Of a stretch of 64,000 nt of DNA, positions 36,635 through 45,216 are shown piece after piece. Each line of letters begins with the position of its first letter. Position 1 is the first letter of the stretch. The notes below the pieces were generated by a model that searched no databases, was not told the origin of the DNA, and saw only the letters and a program-made list of their open reading frames with translations. A program made the position numbers and the translations under genes. Origin of the DNA: UBA1756 sp045222555 (GTDB lineage Bacteria > Bacteroidota > Bacteroidia > Bacteroidales > WCHB1-69); contig JBGUYY010000019.1 in the NCBI GenBank assembly GCA_045222555.1, positions 37,344-101,343 on the forward strand. The letters are read 5' to 3'.

Positions 36635-37939
36635 TTACTCGATATTGCAGAAAACTTGTTGAAACCACTGCTCGCTGTCGCGCCCCACGGTGGTGTTGTG
36701 CCACAGCAGCACGAAGTCGCCCTCGGCCTGCTCGCAGGTGTGCCGCAGCCGCTGGATGCTGTCCAAAGCCGCCCCCGGCTGCATCTTCCGGTAAGCGATG
36801 AAGGTCATGTCCATGGCGATGAGCGGGTGCTCGATAACCGTTGTTTCACAATCGTTTACGAGGTCGTAGAGCGGATAGGGGTGGCAGGTGCCGCAGCGGA
36901 AGCCCTCGCGCTCGGCGAATCCGAGCGTGTAGTCGTCGGTGAGGCCGCAATGCTGCCACGCCCGCTGGGTTTGCAGCGGATGAAACCGCAGGTAGTGCTG
37001 GCGGCCGGCGGTGATGGGACTGCCCGTCACCTCCTCCAACCGCTGCTTCTCGGTGGCGAGCAGACGGGCGTCATAGGCGGCATGGAGCCCGCCGTGCAGC
37101 CCGATGCCCGCCCCCATGTCGCGGAGCTTGCCGACAAGAAATGCCGCCTCCGCGCTGCGGATGTCGTAACCGCAGTCGTGTTCGCCCTTCTGTTGCGCCT
37201 TGATGAAAAAGAGGCTCTCGTGCTGGCGTTCCTTGTCGTACAGTCGCAGCCGCAGACAAGCCTGCAGCAGCGGGTCGGTGTTGCGATCTTTCCGTGCGGC
37301 ACGGCACTGACGGAAAGACTGACGGAACAACTTGACTGAATGATACTTAATAAGGTCTGCACCCAGAGTTCGCACATTCTGTAGCCATCCGCCGAACCGC
37401 TGAATCAGATCCACATCGTGGGTGCTGATGCAGCGGGGGGTGCGGGGTTGTATGTGGAGGTCTGGATGAGCGGTTACCACCCAGCTGCGGAGCAGGAGGC
37501 CGTATAGGTCGGCGACGGGCAGGTCGATGCAGCCGTAGCGGTCGTTCAGACTACCGGCGTAGCAGAAGCGGCCGTGCACGTCGCGGGCATTCCCCTCCTG
37601 ATATTCCTCCCAACGCGACAGCAGCAGGAAGGGTAGCGTGACGAGGTCGCACTGCAGTACGAGAGCGTTACCGTCACAACGATACGGCTGGTCGGTGTCG
37701 GGCTGCTGGTAGAGGGGCACCTGCACACCGAACGTCAAGGTGGCCGACTGGAGGGGAAGATTCCCTGCCGTCAGGGTGTCGGCCGTTTTTTCATCCATTA
37801 TAAAAAAATGAATATCAATACCTTCCACCTGCGCAACAGCTTTCTCTCCTTCGATGCGAATGTCGGGGGTAGAATGCGGGAAAGCCACCTTGAGAAGGTG
37901 GCTTATGGTGTATCGGATGGCATTATCGGTGAGGCGCAT
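36635..37939 (-). CDS. Polysaccharide deacetylase-like protein with DUF7033-type N-terminus
   Basis: 434 residues. The N-terminal about 150 residues fit the DUF7033 module. The C-terminal part is a NodB-type fold: STHDVDLIQRFGGW provides the HDVD metal motif, then GIGLHGGLHAAYD and LRFHPLQTQRAW with the second His motif. Such proteins are usually encoded among lipopolysaccharide/capsule genes, but here it precedes rlmN. The substrate is unknown. No signal peptide. Confidence 0.75.
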   Translation of the reverse strand: MRLTDNAIRYTISHLLKVAFPHSTPDIRIEGEKAVAQVEGIDIHFFIMDEKTADTLTAGNLPLQSATLTFGVQVPLYQQPDTDQPYRCDGNALVLQCDLVTLPFLLLSRWEEYQEGNARDVHGRFCYAGSLNDRYGCIDLPVADLYGLLLRSWVVTAHPDLHIQPRTPRCISTHDVDLIQRFGGWLQNVRTLGADLIKYHSVKLFRQSFRQCRAARKDRNTDPLLQACLRLRLYDKERQHESLFFIKAQQKGEHDCGYDIRSAEAAFLVGKLRDMGAGIGLHGGLHAAYDARLLATEKQRLEEVTGSPITAGRQHYLRFHPLQTQRAWQHCGLTDDYTLGFAEREGFRCGTCHPYPLYDLVNDCETTVIEHPLIAMDMTFIAYRKMQPGAALDSIQRLRHTCEQAEGDFVLLWHNTTVGRDSEQWFQQVFCNIE

Positions 37940-37948
37940 CCTAAAAAA

Positions 37949-38386
37949 TTATTCAGCGTCGGTTTTGGGAGTCTCCTCGCTTGCGCCCTCTTCTTTCTTC
38001 TCTTCCAAATCAATCAAATTGTGATCAATCAATTGGTTATACCAAGCAATCACCTTCTTGATGTTGGAGACATACACGCGCTCGCGGTCGTAGTTGGGCA
38101 GCACCTCGGCGAAATAGGCCTTCATGGCATTGCCGTCGGAGAGGCTCACATTGCAGTGCTGACCGTTCTCTTTTTTGTACATGGAAACGAAAACTGATTC
38201 GAGAGAAACGTCCTCATCCTCAGTGAAGATGGAGATGTTTTCGAGGTTGGCGACGCCGTCGTGCGAGAAGGCGGGGAAGCGTTTGCCATCGGTCAGCGAC
38301 TCGACGATAAAGTTATTGTTGCCTCGGCTGATGAGTTTGAAAAGTCCGCTTTTTCCTGTGATTGATAAAATTTTGCTTAAATCCAT
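37949..38386 (-). CDS. DUF5606 domain protein
   Basis: 145 residues from MDLSKILSITGKSGLFKLI, which matches DUF5606 (Bacteroidota-specific, function unknown). GNNNFIVESLTDGKRFPAF and ISIFTEDEDVSLESVFVSMY are typical; the C-terminal 20 residues are a Glu/Lys/Thr-rich tail. The ATG at 38386 is preferred to an upstream TTG at 38395. It precedes the deacetylase-like gene by 9 bases. Confidence 0.82.
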   Translation of the reverse strand: MDLSKILSITGKSGLFKLISRGNNNFIVESLTDGKRFPAFSHDGVANLENISIFTEDEDVSLESVFVSMYKKENGQHCNVSLSDGNAMKAYFAEVLPNYDRERVYVSNIKKVIAWYNQLIDHNLIDLEEKKEEGASEETPKTDAE

Positions 38387-38405
38387 TTTCTTCAAATATT
38401 AATGG

Positions 38406-39281
38406 TTAATGATAGTATTCGATTTTTCTTTCGATAACGAAATGGCGTTGCTGATTTTTGCTATTCTCCTGATGTGTCCAGTTGCCGTTTTTGTCGTGTT
38501 TGGAGTATTCGGTCACAATCTCCTCTAAACGAGTGGGTTCGGAGCGTTGGTAGATCTCTTTGAGAAGGTATCCCTTGTCATTGTATTGTGCGTGATAAAA
38601 TTCCACATTGCGACCGTTGAGGGTGGCGGTGCGGTTGATGATGTTCCCTTTGGTGTCGTATTCGATGGAATTCTGCTGGTAAGCTTCCTGTCCCATCTGT
38701 GGCGAAATCCAGTCGATGCGCACCGGCAGTCCCTGTTCGTTGTTGAGGTAGTTCATGTAATAGGTGTCGCCCCCTTGGTTCACCGTGATCTGTTCCACGT
38801 TGCCGAAAGGGTCGTTGGTGCAGACATGTTCATAGGTGAGTGAGTCGTTGAGGTAGTGGCTCTCCTTCACGCGGTAGCCTTTGCTGTCGTACTCATATTC
38901 GGTGTGCTCTCTCCGTTGGCCGTCACCGTCAAAAAACTCGCTGCGACTCATGTGCCCCTTCCCATCAAAGGTTACCTTCATCACGAAGAGGGTGTCACCG
39001 TTGGTGTCGGTCAGCACGCTGCCGCTCAGCCATCCATTTTGGTTGTAGGTGTCGTGTTTGGTGGAAAAGAAAAACAGCGAGTCGCGGCCGTCGGGCAGCG
39101 GAACCACCATGTACTTGGTGTCGGTCACCGACTGTACAGCACCGAGGAGGTGGTTCTCGTGCAGACTGGTGCGGTCAGCGGCTGGAACGGTCTTTTCATC
39201 CGTTCCGTTGCCTTTGTCCTTGCAGCCGCAAAACAGCAGGCATACAGCAGTTGTCAGATATAGAAAGAGTTGCTTGTTCAT
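38406..39281 (-). CDS. Putative lipoprotein with YD-repeat-like segments
   Basis: 291 residues. The signal sequence KQLFLYLTTAVCLLFCGC ends in a lipobox (LFCGC), so it is probably a membrane-anchored lipoprotein. Repeats such as YDSKGYRVKESHYLN, YDTKGNIINRTATLN and YNDKGYLLKEIYQR have the Y-x-x-x-G-x spacing of YD/RHS-type repeats. Function unknown. The start at 39281 was chosen since a -7 box lies at 39304-39311, inside the longer ORF. Confidence 0.75.
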   Translation of the reverse strand: MNKQLFLYLTTAVCLLFCGCKDKGNGTDEKTVPAADRTSLHENHLLGAVQSVTDTKYMVVPLPDGRDSLFFFSTKHDTYNQNGWLSGSVLTDTNGDTLFVMKVTFDGKGHMSRSEFFDGDGQRREHTEYEYDSKGYRVKESHYLNDSLTYEHVCTNDPFGNVEQITVNQGGDTYYMNYLNNEQGLPVRIDWISPQMGQEAYQQNSIEYDTKGNIINRTATLNGRNVEFYHAQYNDKGYLLKEIYQRSEPTRLEEIVTEYSKHDKNGNWTHQENSKNQQRHFVIERKIEYYH

Positions 39282-39303
39282 GGTGCTTCTCTGAAAACGG
39301 GGG

Positions 39304-39311
39304 CAAAAATA
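39304..39311 (-). promoter_or_regulatory. Putative -7 box TATTTTTG for the lipoprotein gene
   Basis: TAnnTTTG match followed by CCC, 23 bases before the ATG at 39281; divergent from the kinase-island promoter 45 bases away. Confidence 0.5.
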
Positions 39312-39355
39312 CAATTTTTAATCGAGAGAAGTGGATGATTTTACAAAAAATATTG

Positions 39356-39363
39356 TATTTTTG
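39356..39363 (+). promoter_or_regulatory. Putative -7 box TATTTTTG for the kinase/caspase operon
   Basis: TAnnTTTG match followed by CAGC, 40 bases before the first gene. It is the only box of this kind I saw for the next 9 kb of same-strand genes, supporting one long operon. No good -33 TTG. Confidence 0.55.
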
Positions 39364-39402
39364 CAGCTTAAAACGCTTATTTTGGTTCAATTAAAACATG
39401 TT

Positions 39403-40092
39403 ATGTCGGGTGAAAAGACGATTGTAGATAGAAAAGCTCCCGAAAGCAGGCAGGAGGATAACTGCAGCAACGGTTCTCCCCGTGAGGCTGATGCTGCCAA
39501 CACGCAGAAGTCCCCTTCGGGCAAAGGGAAATTTGGTGCGGGCATGGCGGCGGGTTTTGCCGCTACGGGAGTGGCTGCCGGCACTGTATCTGCCGCCGGA
39601 GTCGCCGGATATGCAGTGGGCGCCTCACAGCCGTTCCAAGAAATGGCAAGGGAGGTCGCCTCAGATTTGGGATTCAACACCGCTCATGGGCCTAACCTGC
39701 CCGAGCCTCTGCAGGAACAGCCGGAGGAGCCTTTGGAAGAAATTGTCTCAGAGGTTGTTGCCCCTGTTGATGACAACATTGTGGAAGAGGTTGCCGTTGA
39801 GGCAGATACTGAGGAAGGTGAAATTGATACCGTTGTGCTTGAGGAGGTTGTGGATGAAGAGTTGGTGATGGAAGAAGAGGTTGCCGTAGAAGAGCCCATC
39901 ATGGAGGAAACACTTCCCTGTGTAGCGGTTGAGGAAGAACTTGCAGAGCCATCGTGCGATTCCGTGGATGATGGGGATATGGAGCTTGAAGATACCTCGG
40001 TCGAGGACATCAGCACCGACCCGCTTGCATCTAACTTCATAGATCCCGACATTCCTATCGATAATAACATGAATATGAGTGATTTCATTTGA
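39403..40092 (+). CDS. Acidic glycine-zipper protein A with N-terminal TIV motif
   Basis: 229 residues, no known family. Starts MSGEKTIVDRK, with a candidate phospho-Thr (Thr6) in an EKTIVD context. A charged linker is followed by a Gly/Ala zipper (about 45-78: GAGMAAGFAATGVAAGTV), possibly membrane-inserting, then about 150 residues dominated by Glu, Asp and Val (EEVVDEELVMEEEV). The same plan is seen in the next gene, so the two are paralogues. First gene of the kinase/phosphatase/caspase operon. ATG chosen by position after the -7 box. A substrate or adaptor for the FHA proteins is inference. Confidence 0.7.
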   Translation: MSGEKTIVDRKAPESRQEDNCSNGSPREADAANTQKSPSGKGKFGAGMAAGFAATGVAAGTVSAAGVAGYAVGASQPFQEMAREVASDLGFNTAHGPNLPEPLQEQPEEPLEEIVSEVVAPVDDNIVEEVAVEADTEEGEIDTVVLEEVVDEELVMEEEVAVEEPIMEETLPCVAVEEELAEPSCDSVDDGDMELEDTSVEDISTDPLASNFIDPDIPIDNNMNMSDFI

Positions 40093-40116
40093 TATTAATC
40101 CTAAATAAAAATTATA

Positions 40117-41109
40117 ATGGACGAAACGATTGTCATCAATGGAAAGGGGCAGAAGAAAGGCTCCGAAAAAAATAACGAAAAAACTGACCCCACCCTTGTT
40201 ATCAATGGCGGAGCTCAGCAGAAAGCCTCTGGACAGAAAGCAGCCAGCAACCCTCCTGCTACTGAAAAGAAGCCTGCCAATGTGAATGCGAAAAAGAGCG
40301 GGAAAAAAGGTGCCGGCATAGCCATCGGTATTACCGCCGGCGTGGTGGGCACTACAGGTGCAGCCGCTGCCGCCGGTGTGGCGGGCGCCGCCCTCGGAGC
40401 TTCGGATCTGGTGGAAGAATTGGTGGATGATTTTTTGGGAACTGATGAAGCAGTCAGCCCGTCAGCGGGTGCCAATACCGCTGCTGATCAGGAGGAAACC
40501 ATAGGACGCGAAGAACAGCAGGCAGAAAACCCAAGCCATGAGGAGACTCCTGCCGTGGAACCGCCAGTCGCCGAAGAATCAGTAGAGGAAGAACCGGTCG
40601 CCGAGGAGGAACTGGCTGCCGAAGAGGCAATGGAAGAGGAGATCGTCTTTGAACCCTCATTGGATGAGGATCTGGTGGATGAAGAACTGTTGATTCCGGA
40701 GGATCCGACGGATGAGGAACTGGCTGCCGAAGAACCGCTTGCCGAAGAGGCAATGGAAGAGGAGGTCGTCTTTAAACCCTCATTGGATGAGGATCTGGTG
40801 GATGAAGAACTGTTGATTCCGGAGGAGGATGTATATGAAGCGTATGATGCGGATGGAGATGGTGTGGTGGATGCCGCCATTATTGATGCGGATGGTGACG
40901 GAAATCCCGACATTGTACTGGACACCACTGGAGACGGCGAGCTTGACACGCTGTTGGTGAACCCTGTGATTGATGAGGATGGGAATATCTTTGCCGAAGA
41001 TGTACAGGAAATTTCTGGAGTGGGAATTGTGATGGGGGATGGAGAGGGAACAATTTCTGACATGGAAGTAGGGGATGTGGACGGTGGAATAGATTTAGGA
41101 AGTATGTAA
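40117..41109 (+). CDS. Acidic glycine-zipper protein B with TIV/TLV motifs and DxDGDG repeats
   Basis: 330 residues, no known family. MDETIVINGKG and, 22 residues on, DPTLVINGGA give two candidate phospho-Thr sites (Thr4, Thr26). A Lys/Gly/Ala zipper (about 64-95: GAGIAIGITAGVVG) resembles that of protein A. The acidic region contains an 83-bp DNA duplication, and near the C-terminus three calcium-loop-like repeats occur (DADGDGVVD, DADGDGNPD, DTTGDGELD) with thrombospondin-3/dockerin spacing. It follows protein A by 24 bases and precedes FHA-1 by 21. Confidence 0.7.
   Translation: MDETIVINGKGQKKGSEKNNEKTDPTLVINGGAQQKASGQKAASNPPATEKKPANVNAKKSGKKGAGIAIGITAGVVGTTGAAAAAGVAGAALGASDLVEELVDDFLGTDEAVSPSAGANTAADQEETIGREEQQAENPSHEETPAVEPPVAEESVEEEPVAEEELAAEEAMEEEIVFEPSLDEDLVDEELLIPEDPTDEELAAEEPLAEEAMEEEVVFKPSLDEDLVDEELLIPEEDVYEAYDADGDGVVDAAIIDADGDGNPDIVLDTTGDGELDTLLVNPVIDEDGNIFAEDVQEISGVGIVMGDGEGTISDMEVGDVDGGIDLGSM
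40621..40826 (+). repeat. 83-bp internal duplication, 123-bp period
   Basis: Bases 40621-40703 recur at 40744-40826 with two differences (81/83 by eye). Each copy encodes an EEAMEEE... PSLDEDLVDEELLIPE unit. The near-identity suggests recent expansion; the period (41 codons) keeps the frame. Confidence 0.9.
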
Positions 41110-41130
41110 ATTTTTTGTTAGTTGGGAAAG

Positions 41131-41679
41131 ATGAGTAAGACGATAAAAGTAGCGGTGACATGCCCGAAATGCGCTGCTAAATTGGCGATACCTGTTGCAG
41201 AAAACGATCTGGGCACCAAAAAACAGTGCATGTGTCCGAAATGTAACAAGATTTTCATGCTGCCTATCCCGCAGACCCTGGCTTCAAAGTTCGAAAGTGA
41301 CCCCACCTGCGTTGGAGAAAGCAGCAACAATGACATTTCGCTGCTGTTGGAGACCATCCCTAACGATTATACGGCCTACCAGTCTTTTGAACTCTCTGCC
41401 GACTATTACACCATAGGACGGCAAAACAGTAGCGGTCCCGAATACCGTCCCGATGTGGAGGTGGTGACGACGGACAAAAGAATCAGCAGGAAGCATGCGG
41501 CCATCAGGAAAAAAGGAAAGGTGGGGTTCACCCTGAAGGACCTTGGCAGCAAAAATGGAGTTGTCTTGAATGGCAGCAAGTTGGATGCCGACGAAGAGGT
41601 CTATTTGAGTGATGGCGCTGTCTTTCAACTAGGCGATACCCAATTCCGGGTAAGCATTGCGGAGGGAAGCATGAAATAG
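41131..41679 (+). CDS. FHA-domain protein with N-terminal zinc ribbon (FHA-1)
   Basis: 182 residues. N-terminal zinc ribbon (VTCPKCAAKL ... QCMCPKCNKIF, about residues 9-42). The C-terminal half is an FHA phospho-threonine-binding domain: YTIGRQNS with the conserved GR, KRISRKHAAI with S-x-x-H, and KDLGSKNGVVLNG with the NG motif, so the pThr-binding residues appear intact. No membrane segment; probably cytoplasmic. It sits 39 bases upstream of kinase-1. ATG at 41131 rather than the TTG nine bases upstream. Confidence 0.93.
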   Translation: MSKTIKVAVTCPKCAAKLAIPVAENDLGTKKQCMCPKCNKIFMLPIPQTLASKFESDPTCVGESSNNDISLLLETIPNDYTAYQSFELSADYYTIGRQNSSGPEYRPDVEVVTTDKRISRKHAAIRKKGKVGFTLKDLGSKNGVVLNGSKLDADEEVYLSDGAVFQLGDTQFRVSIAEGSMK

Positions 41680-41718
41680 GTTGAATTGACCAAGTGAATT
41701 TTTTATTGATTATTAGAT

Positions 41719-44166
41719 ATGCAAGGAAAAACAATCAGCGGCTACACGATACAACAAGTGTTGGGAGTGGGCGGGATGGCCGAAGTGTGGCTCGCCGAAA
41801 ACAAAATCGGCAAGAAGGCGGCGGTGAAACTGCTGCTGCCCAAACTCTGCGGTGATGAAAACGTTACCTCGCGTTTCCTGACCGAGGCTAAGGTGATGGT
41901 GGAACTGAACCACTACAACATCCGGCAGGTATATGACTACGGCGACATCGACGGACGCCCGTGTATCGTAATGGAGTACCTTGAGGGGGATGACTTGAAG
42001 ACAAGGATGAAGCGCGGACAGAAGTTCACGGAGCAGGAACTGGAGAAGTGGTGGAACCAACTGGTCGATGCTTTGAATTATACCCATGCCAAAGGCATCG
42101 TGCACCGCGACATCAAGCCGGGCAATATCTTTGTGGACAGCAAAGGCAATATCAAACTGCTGGACTTTGGCATCGCGAAAATCAGGGAGAGCATCAGCTC
42201 CACCCAAACCGGACAGAAGCTGGGTACCCTGATGTATATGAGTCCGGAGCAGGTAAAAGACAGTAAAAACATCGACTACCATACGGATAACTACTCGCTG
42301 GCAGTGACTTTTGTCCATCTGATAACGGGCAAGCGTCCGTACGACAGCGATACCAGCAGCGACTTCGAGATTAGCGAGCAGATCGTTTACAAGCCTTTGG
42401 ATTTAACCAGCCTCCCCGCTAACTGGCAGCAGTTTCTGGAACCTTATCTGAAAAAAGACCCGCAAGACCGTCCCGACTTGAGACCTTTCCCCGCAGCCGT
42501 CAGTGCGCCACAGCATCCCCAAACTGATGCAGATGATGACGAGACAATTGTAGGTGACCGAACTCAAGTCATTTCGTCTATTCCAGACGTTAAAAGTCAG
42601 CATTCGGATGACGGAACTGTCATGGAGGGCGGTGGTGTGACCCCGCCTCCGGTACAGGAAAATTCACAGCAAAGCAGCGAGCCCTCGCCGGCGAAGCCGA
42701 AAAAAAACAAAAAGAAGAGAAGAATCATCGCAATAGTGTGCAGCTCAGTGGCTGTGCTTGTTGCAGCAGCGGTCGTGGCTGTGATTTTGCTGTTCAGAGG
42801 TCCATCGGAACTTTACCCCATAGTGGATGAAAACTGGAAATGGGGCTTTATAAATGAAAAAGGAGAGGTTGTCATTGAACCTCAATATGAATTTGTCACC
42901 CAGTTTTCAGAAGGACTGGCTGCTGTCAGTGTCAACGGGAAATACGGCTTTATTAATTTGAAAGGGAAGATGGTCATTCAGCCACAGTATGAACATGTCT
43001 TTCTTTGTAGCGAAGGACTGGTGGCGGTTCTGTTGGATGGCAAGTGGGGTTTTATTGATAAGAAAGGCAAGATGGTGGTGACACCGCAGTATGAGAATGT
43101 CTCTGGCAGTTTCCGTGAAGGTCTGGCAGCTGTTCTGTTGGATGGGAAATGGGGCTATATTGACCAAACCGGAAAGACAGTCATCCCCTTCCAGTACGAT
43201 TATGCTTACTGGTTTACAGACAGCGGATTGGCGACTGTTCTGCGGGATGGGAAATGGGGCTTCGTCGACAAAACAGGAAAAGAGGTTATTGCTTGCCAGT
43301 ATGATATGACCTACAGTTTCAGTGAGGGCTTGGCGGCTGTTCAGCAGGATGGCAAATGGAGCTTTATTGACAAGAACGGAGAGGTGGTGCTCTCGTGTGA
43401 GTATGAGTGGGTAGGCTATTTTAGCGGTGGATTGGCAAGTGTCAAAATTGATGATAAATATGGGTATATAGACAAAACGGGAAAGGTGGTTATTGAGCCT
43501 CAATATGATCGTCCTATGACGGTCCAAGACTTCTCTGATGACAAGACAATTGTGCTGATGGGTGATAATGTCGGAATCATTGATAAGACGGGAAAAATGC
43601 TCAACTCCATCCGGTGTAATAAGTGTGCAAGTTGTTGTTGGTATGGTGATCTTGCATATATTATATGGAGTGATGGGGAGTACTATCAATTCGCCTATTT
43701 TAACAAATCTGGCAAGATTGTTTATCAACAAGCCGTGCGCCTCACCATTCCCGAAGGGTATGTGAGTCTCGGATTGCCGAGCTTAGCGCTTTGGAAAGTT
43801 GAAGATGAGAAAGGCCTCTACGCTTATGATGAGGCTGTTGAGACTTTTGGCAGGCAACTGCCAAACAAAGCTCAGTTAGATGAGTTGTTCTGGTATTGTA
43901 GTTATACATGGGAGGAAGGCTCAGACGGGAAGAGTAGTGGGTATCGTTTTGTCGGTCCCAGCGGGAAGGAGATTTTCCTGCGAGCCTCGGGTTGGCGCGA
44001 TGAGTATGGTAATGTATATGACAAGGGAGAAGCTTGCTGCTATTGGTCTTCTACTCCTTTCCAATCGAATGATGGTGTCGATTTTTATTTGCGGTTACAG
44101 AAGTCAGGGGTGGTACTGTCAGCTTATCCCCATGATTACGGTCTGTCCGTGCATCTTATTTATTAA
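41719..44166 (+). CDS. Transmembrane Ser/Thr kinase with WG repeats and FISUMP-like ectodomain (kinase-1)
   Basis: 815 residues. Hanks-type kinase (about 8-265): LGVGGMAEVWLAE, Lys in AAVKLL, HRDIKPGNI (Asp131), DFGIAK, MSPEQ; all catalytic motifs intact. A Thr-containing linker (about 270-325) has DDETIVGDRTQV (Thr276) and DDGTVM (Thr300). A basic stop-transfer segment and one membrane helix (about 335-358) precede an extracytoplasmic part with 7-8 WG repeats (GKWGFIDKKGKMV-type, about 370-640) and a C-terminal domain (about 675-815; YVSLGLPSLALW, LPNKAQLDELF, CCYWSSTPF) like the FISUMP/major-paralogous domain. It reads as a receptor kinase. Confidence 0.92.
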   Translation: MQGKTISGYTIQQVLGVGGMAEVWLAENKIGKKAAVKLLLPKLCGDENVTSRFLTEAKVMVELNHYNIRQVYDYGDIDGRPCIVMEYLEGDDLKTRMKRGQKFTEQELEKWWNQLVDALNYTHAKGIVHRDIKPGNIFVDSKGNIKLLDFGIAKIRESISSTQTGQKLGTLMYMSPEQVKDSKNIDYHTDNYSLAVTFVHLITGKRPYDSDTSSDFEISEQIVYKPLDLTSLPANWQQFLEPYLKKDPQDRPDLRPFPAAVSAPQHPQTDADDDETIVGDRTQVISSIPDVKSQHSDDGTVMEGGGVTPPPVQENSQQSSEPSPAKPKKNKKKRRIIAIVCSSVAVLVAAAVVAVILLFRGPSELYPIVDENWKWGFINEKGEVVIEPQYEFVTQFSEGLAAVSVNGKYGFINLKGKMVIQPQYEHVFLCSEGLVAVLLDGKWGFIDKKGKMVVTPQYENVSGSFREGLAAVLLDGKWGYIDQTGKTVIPFQYDYAYWFTDSGLATVLRDGKWGFVDKTGKEVIACQYDMTYSFSEGLAAVQQDGKWSFIDKNGEVVLSCEYEWVGYFSGGLASVKIDDKYGYIDKTGKVVIEPQYDRPMTVQDFSDDKTIVLMGDNVGIIDKTGKMLNSIRCNKCASCCWYGDLAYIIWSDGEYYQFAYFNKSGKIVYQQAVRLTIPEGYVSLGLPSLALWKVEDEKGLYAYDEAVETFGRQLPNKAQLDELFWYCSYTWEEGSDGKSSGYRFVGPSGKEIFLRASGWRDEYGNVYDKGEACCYWSSTPFQSNDGVDFYLRLQKSGVVLSAYPHDYGLSVHLIY

Positions 44167-44222
44167 TCTCTTTTATACGGATACACCACTTTGTCCTGCC
44201 ATTTTTTCAATATCTGAATCCT

Positions 44223-45194
44223 ATGAAAATCCACCACTTCTCCCAGCAGGGGAAACGAAGCAACAACGAAGACAGTCTCGGCATCAGCGAGGCTCTGCTC
44301 ACCGTGTGCGACGGCATGGGCGGTCACAATTTCGGCGAGCGCGCCTCCGCCTTCGTGCGCGATGCCATGCTGCAAGCCTTCCCGAAGGTGCAGCCATTGG
44401 GCAAAATGGAAATCCAACAACAACTGAACCAGGTGCAGAAAGATCTTAATCAGTTGCTGGAAAAAGAACCCGAGCTTGAAAAGATGGGTACCACCTTCAC
44501 CGGTGTCTTCCGCACCCCCGACGTGTGGTACGCTGCCCACATTGGCGACAGTCGCATCTACTTGTTCCGACCGTCGGAACAGAAGCTGTGGCACACATGG
44601 GACCACTCGCTGGTGGGCGAACTGATGCGTACCCGCGAAATTACAGTGGAGGCAGGCCGCTTCCACCCCCTTTCCAACCGCATCGCTAAAGCCATTATCG
44701 CTCAGAAGGAGGGAAAAATAACAGGCGCTTCCATCGTGAAAATCGACGAGCTGCAAGCGGGCGACATCCTGCTGCTCTGCTCCGATGGTGTCGTGGAGGC
44801 TTGGGGAGACTGGGACCTGGTGCAACTGGTTTCAGATAACAAGCTCAGCTTTGAGCAGAAATGTGAGCGCATCGCCAGTCAGTGCGCTGAAAAATCCAAG
44901 GACAACAACACCGCCATCATCGCTGAAATAGAGAAACAGGATGCTTTTTCGTTTGGCAGCAATGAGGAGCTGGATTGGAGCTCTTTCGCAGATGTACGGG
45001 CTGATTATCAAACGTATATGAAAGAGACGGGCGGGGCGGAAGAAGAACACCAAGAGGTTGTCGCAACCCCGTTGCCCCCTGAAAGGCCGAAAGCTAAGCG
45101 TCGTGGCAAATGGTGGATAGCCATCGTTGCCATCGTGGCGGTGGCAGTAGTGGCATCGGTCGTTTTGTGGAAGTTGGGAGTTGTTTTTAAGTGA
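44223..45194 (+). CDS. Membrane-anchored PP2C-type Ser/Thr phosphatase
   Basis: 323 residues. Metal-dependent phosphatase motifs in order: KRSNNEDSLG (Asp17), LTVCDGMGGHNFGE (Asp30), GTTFTGVF, AAHIGDSRIYLF, LLLCSDGVVE, and DNNTAIIAEI. A linker is followed by a basic patch and a C-terminal membrane helix (WWIAIVAIVAVAVVASVV), placing the catalytic domain on the cytoplasmic face next to the kinases. The expected role is to reverse kinase-1/kinase-2 phosphorylation. Spaced 56 bases from kinase-1 and 22 from the caspase-like gene. Confidence 0.94.
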   Translation: MKIHHFSQQGKRSNNEDSLGISEALLTVCDGMGGHNFGERASAFVRDAMLQAFPKVQPLGKMEIQQQLNQVQKDLNQLLEKEPELEKMGTTFTGVFRTPDVWYAAHIGDSRIYLFRPSEQKLWHTWDHSLVGELMRTREITVEAGRFHPLSNRIAKAIIAQKEGKITGASIVKIDELQAGDILLLCSDGVVEAWGDWDLVQLVSDNKLSFEQKCERIASQCAEKSKDNNTAIIAEIEKQDAFSFGSNEELDWSSFADVRADYQTYMKETGGAEEEHQEVVATPLPPERPKAKRRGKWWIAIVAIVAVAVVASVVLWKLGVVFK

Positions 45195-45216
45195 AAGAAT
45201 TAGTTTTTCAAATTTT

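Noticed and set aside
43530..43560. DKTIV in WG repeat 7 of kinase-1 as another phospho-motif
   Set aside because: It lies in the predicted extracytoplasmic part and within a folded repeat, so kinase access is unlikely; treated as chance.
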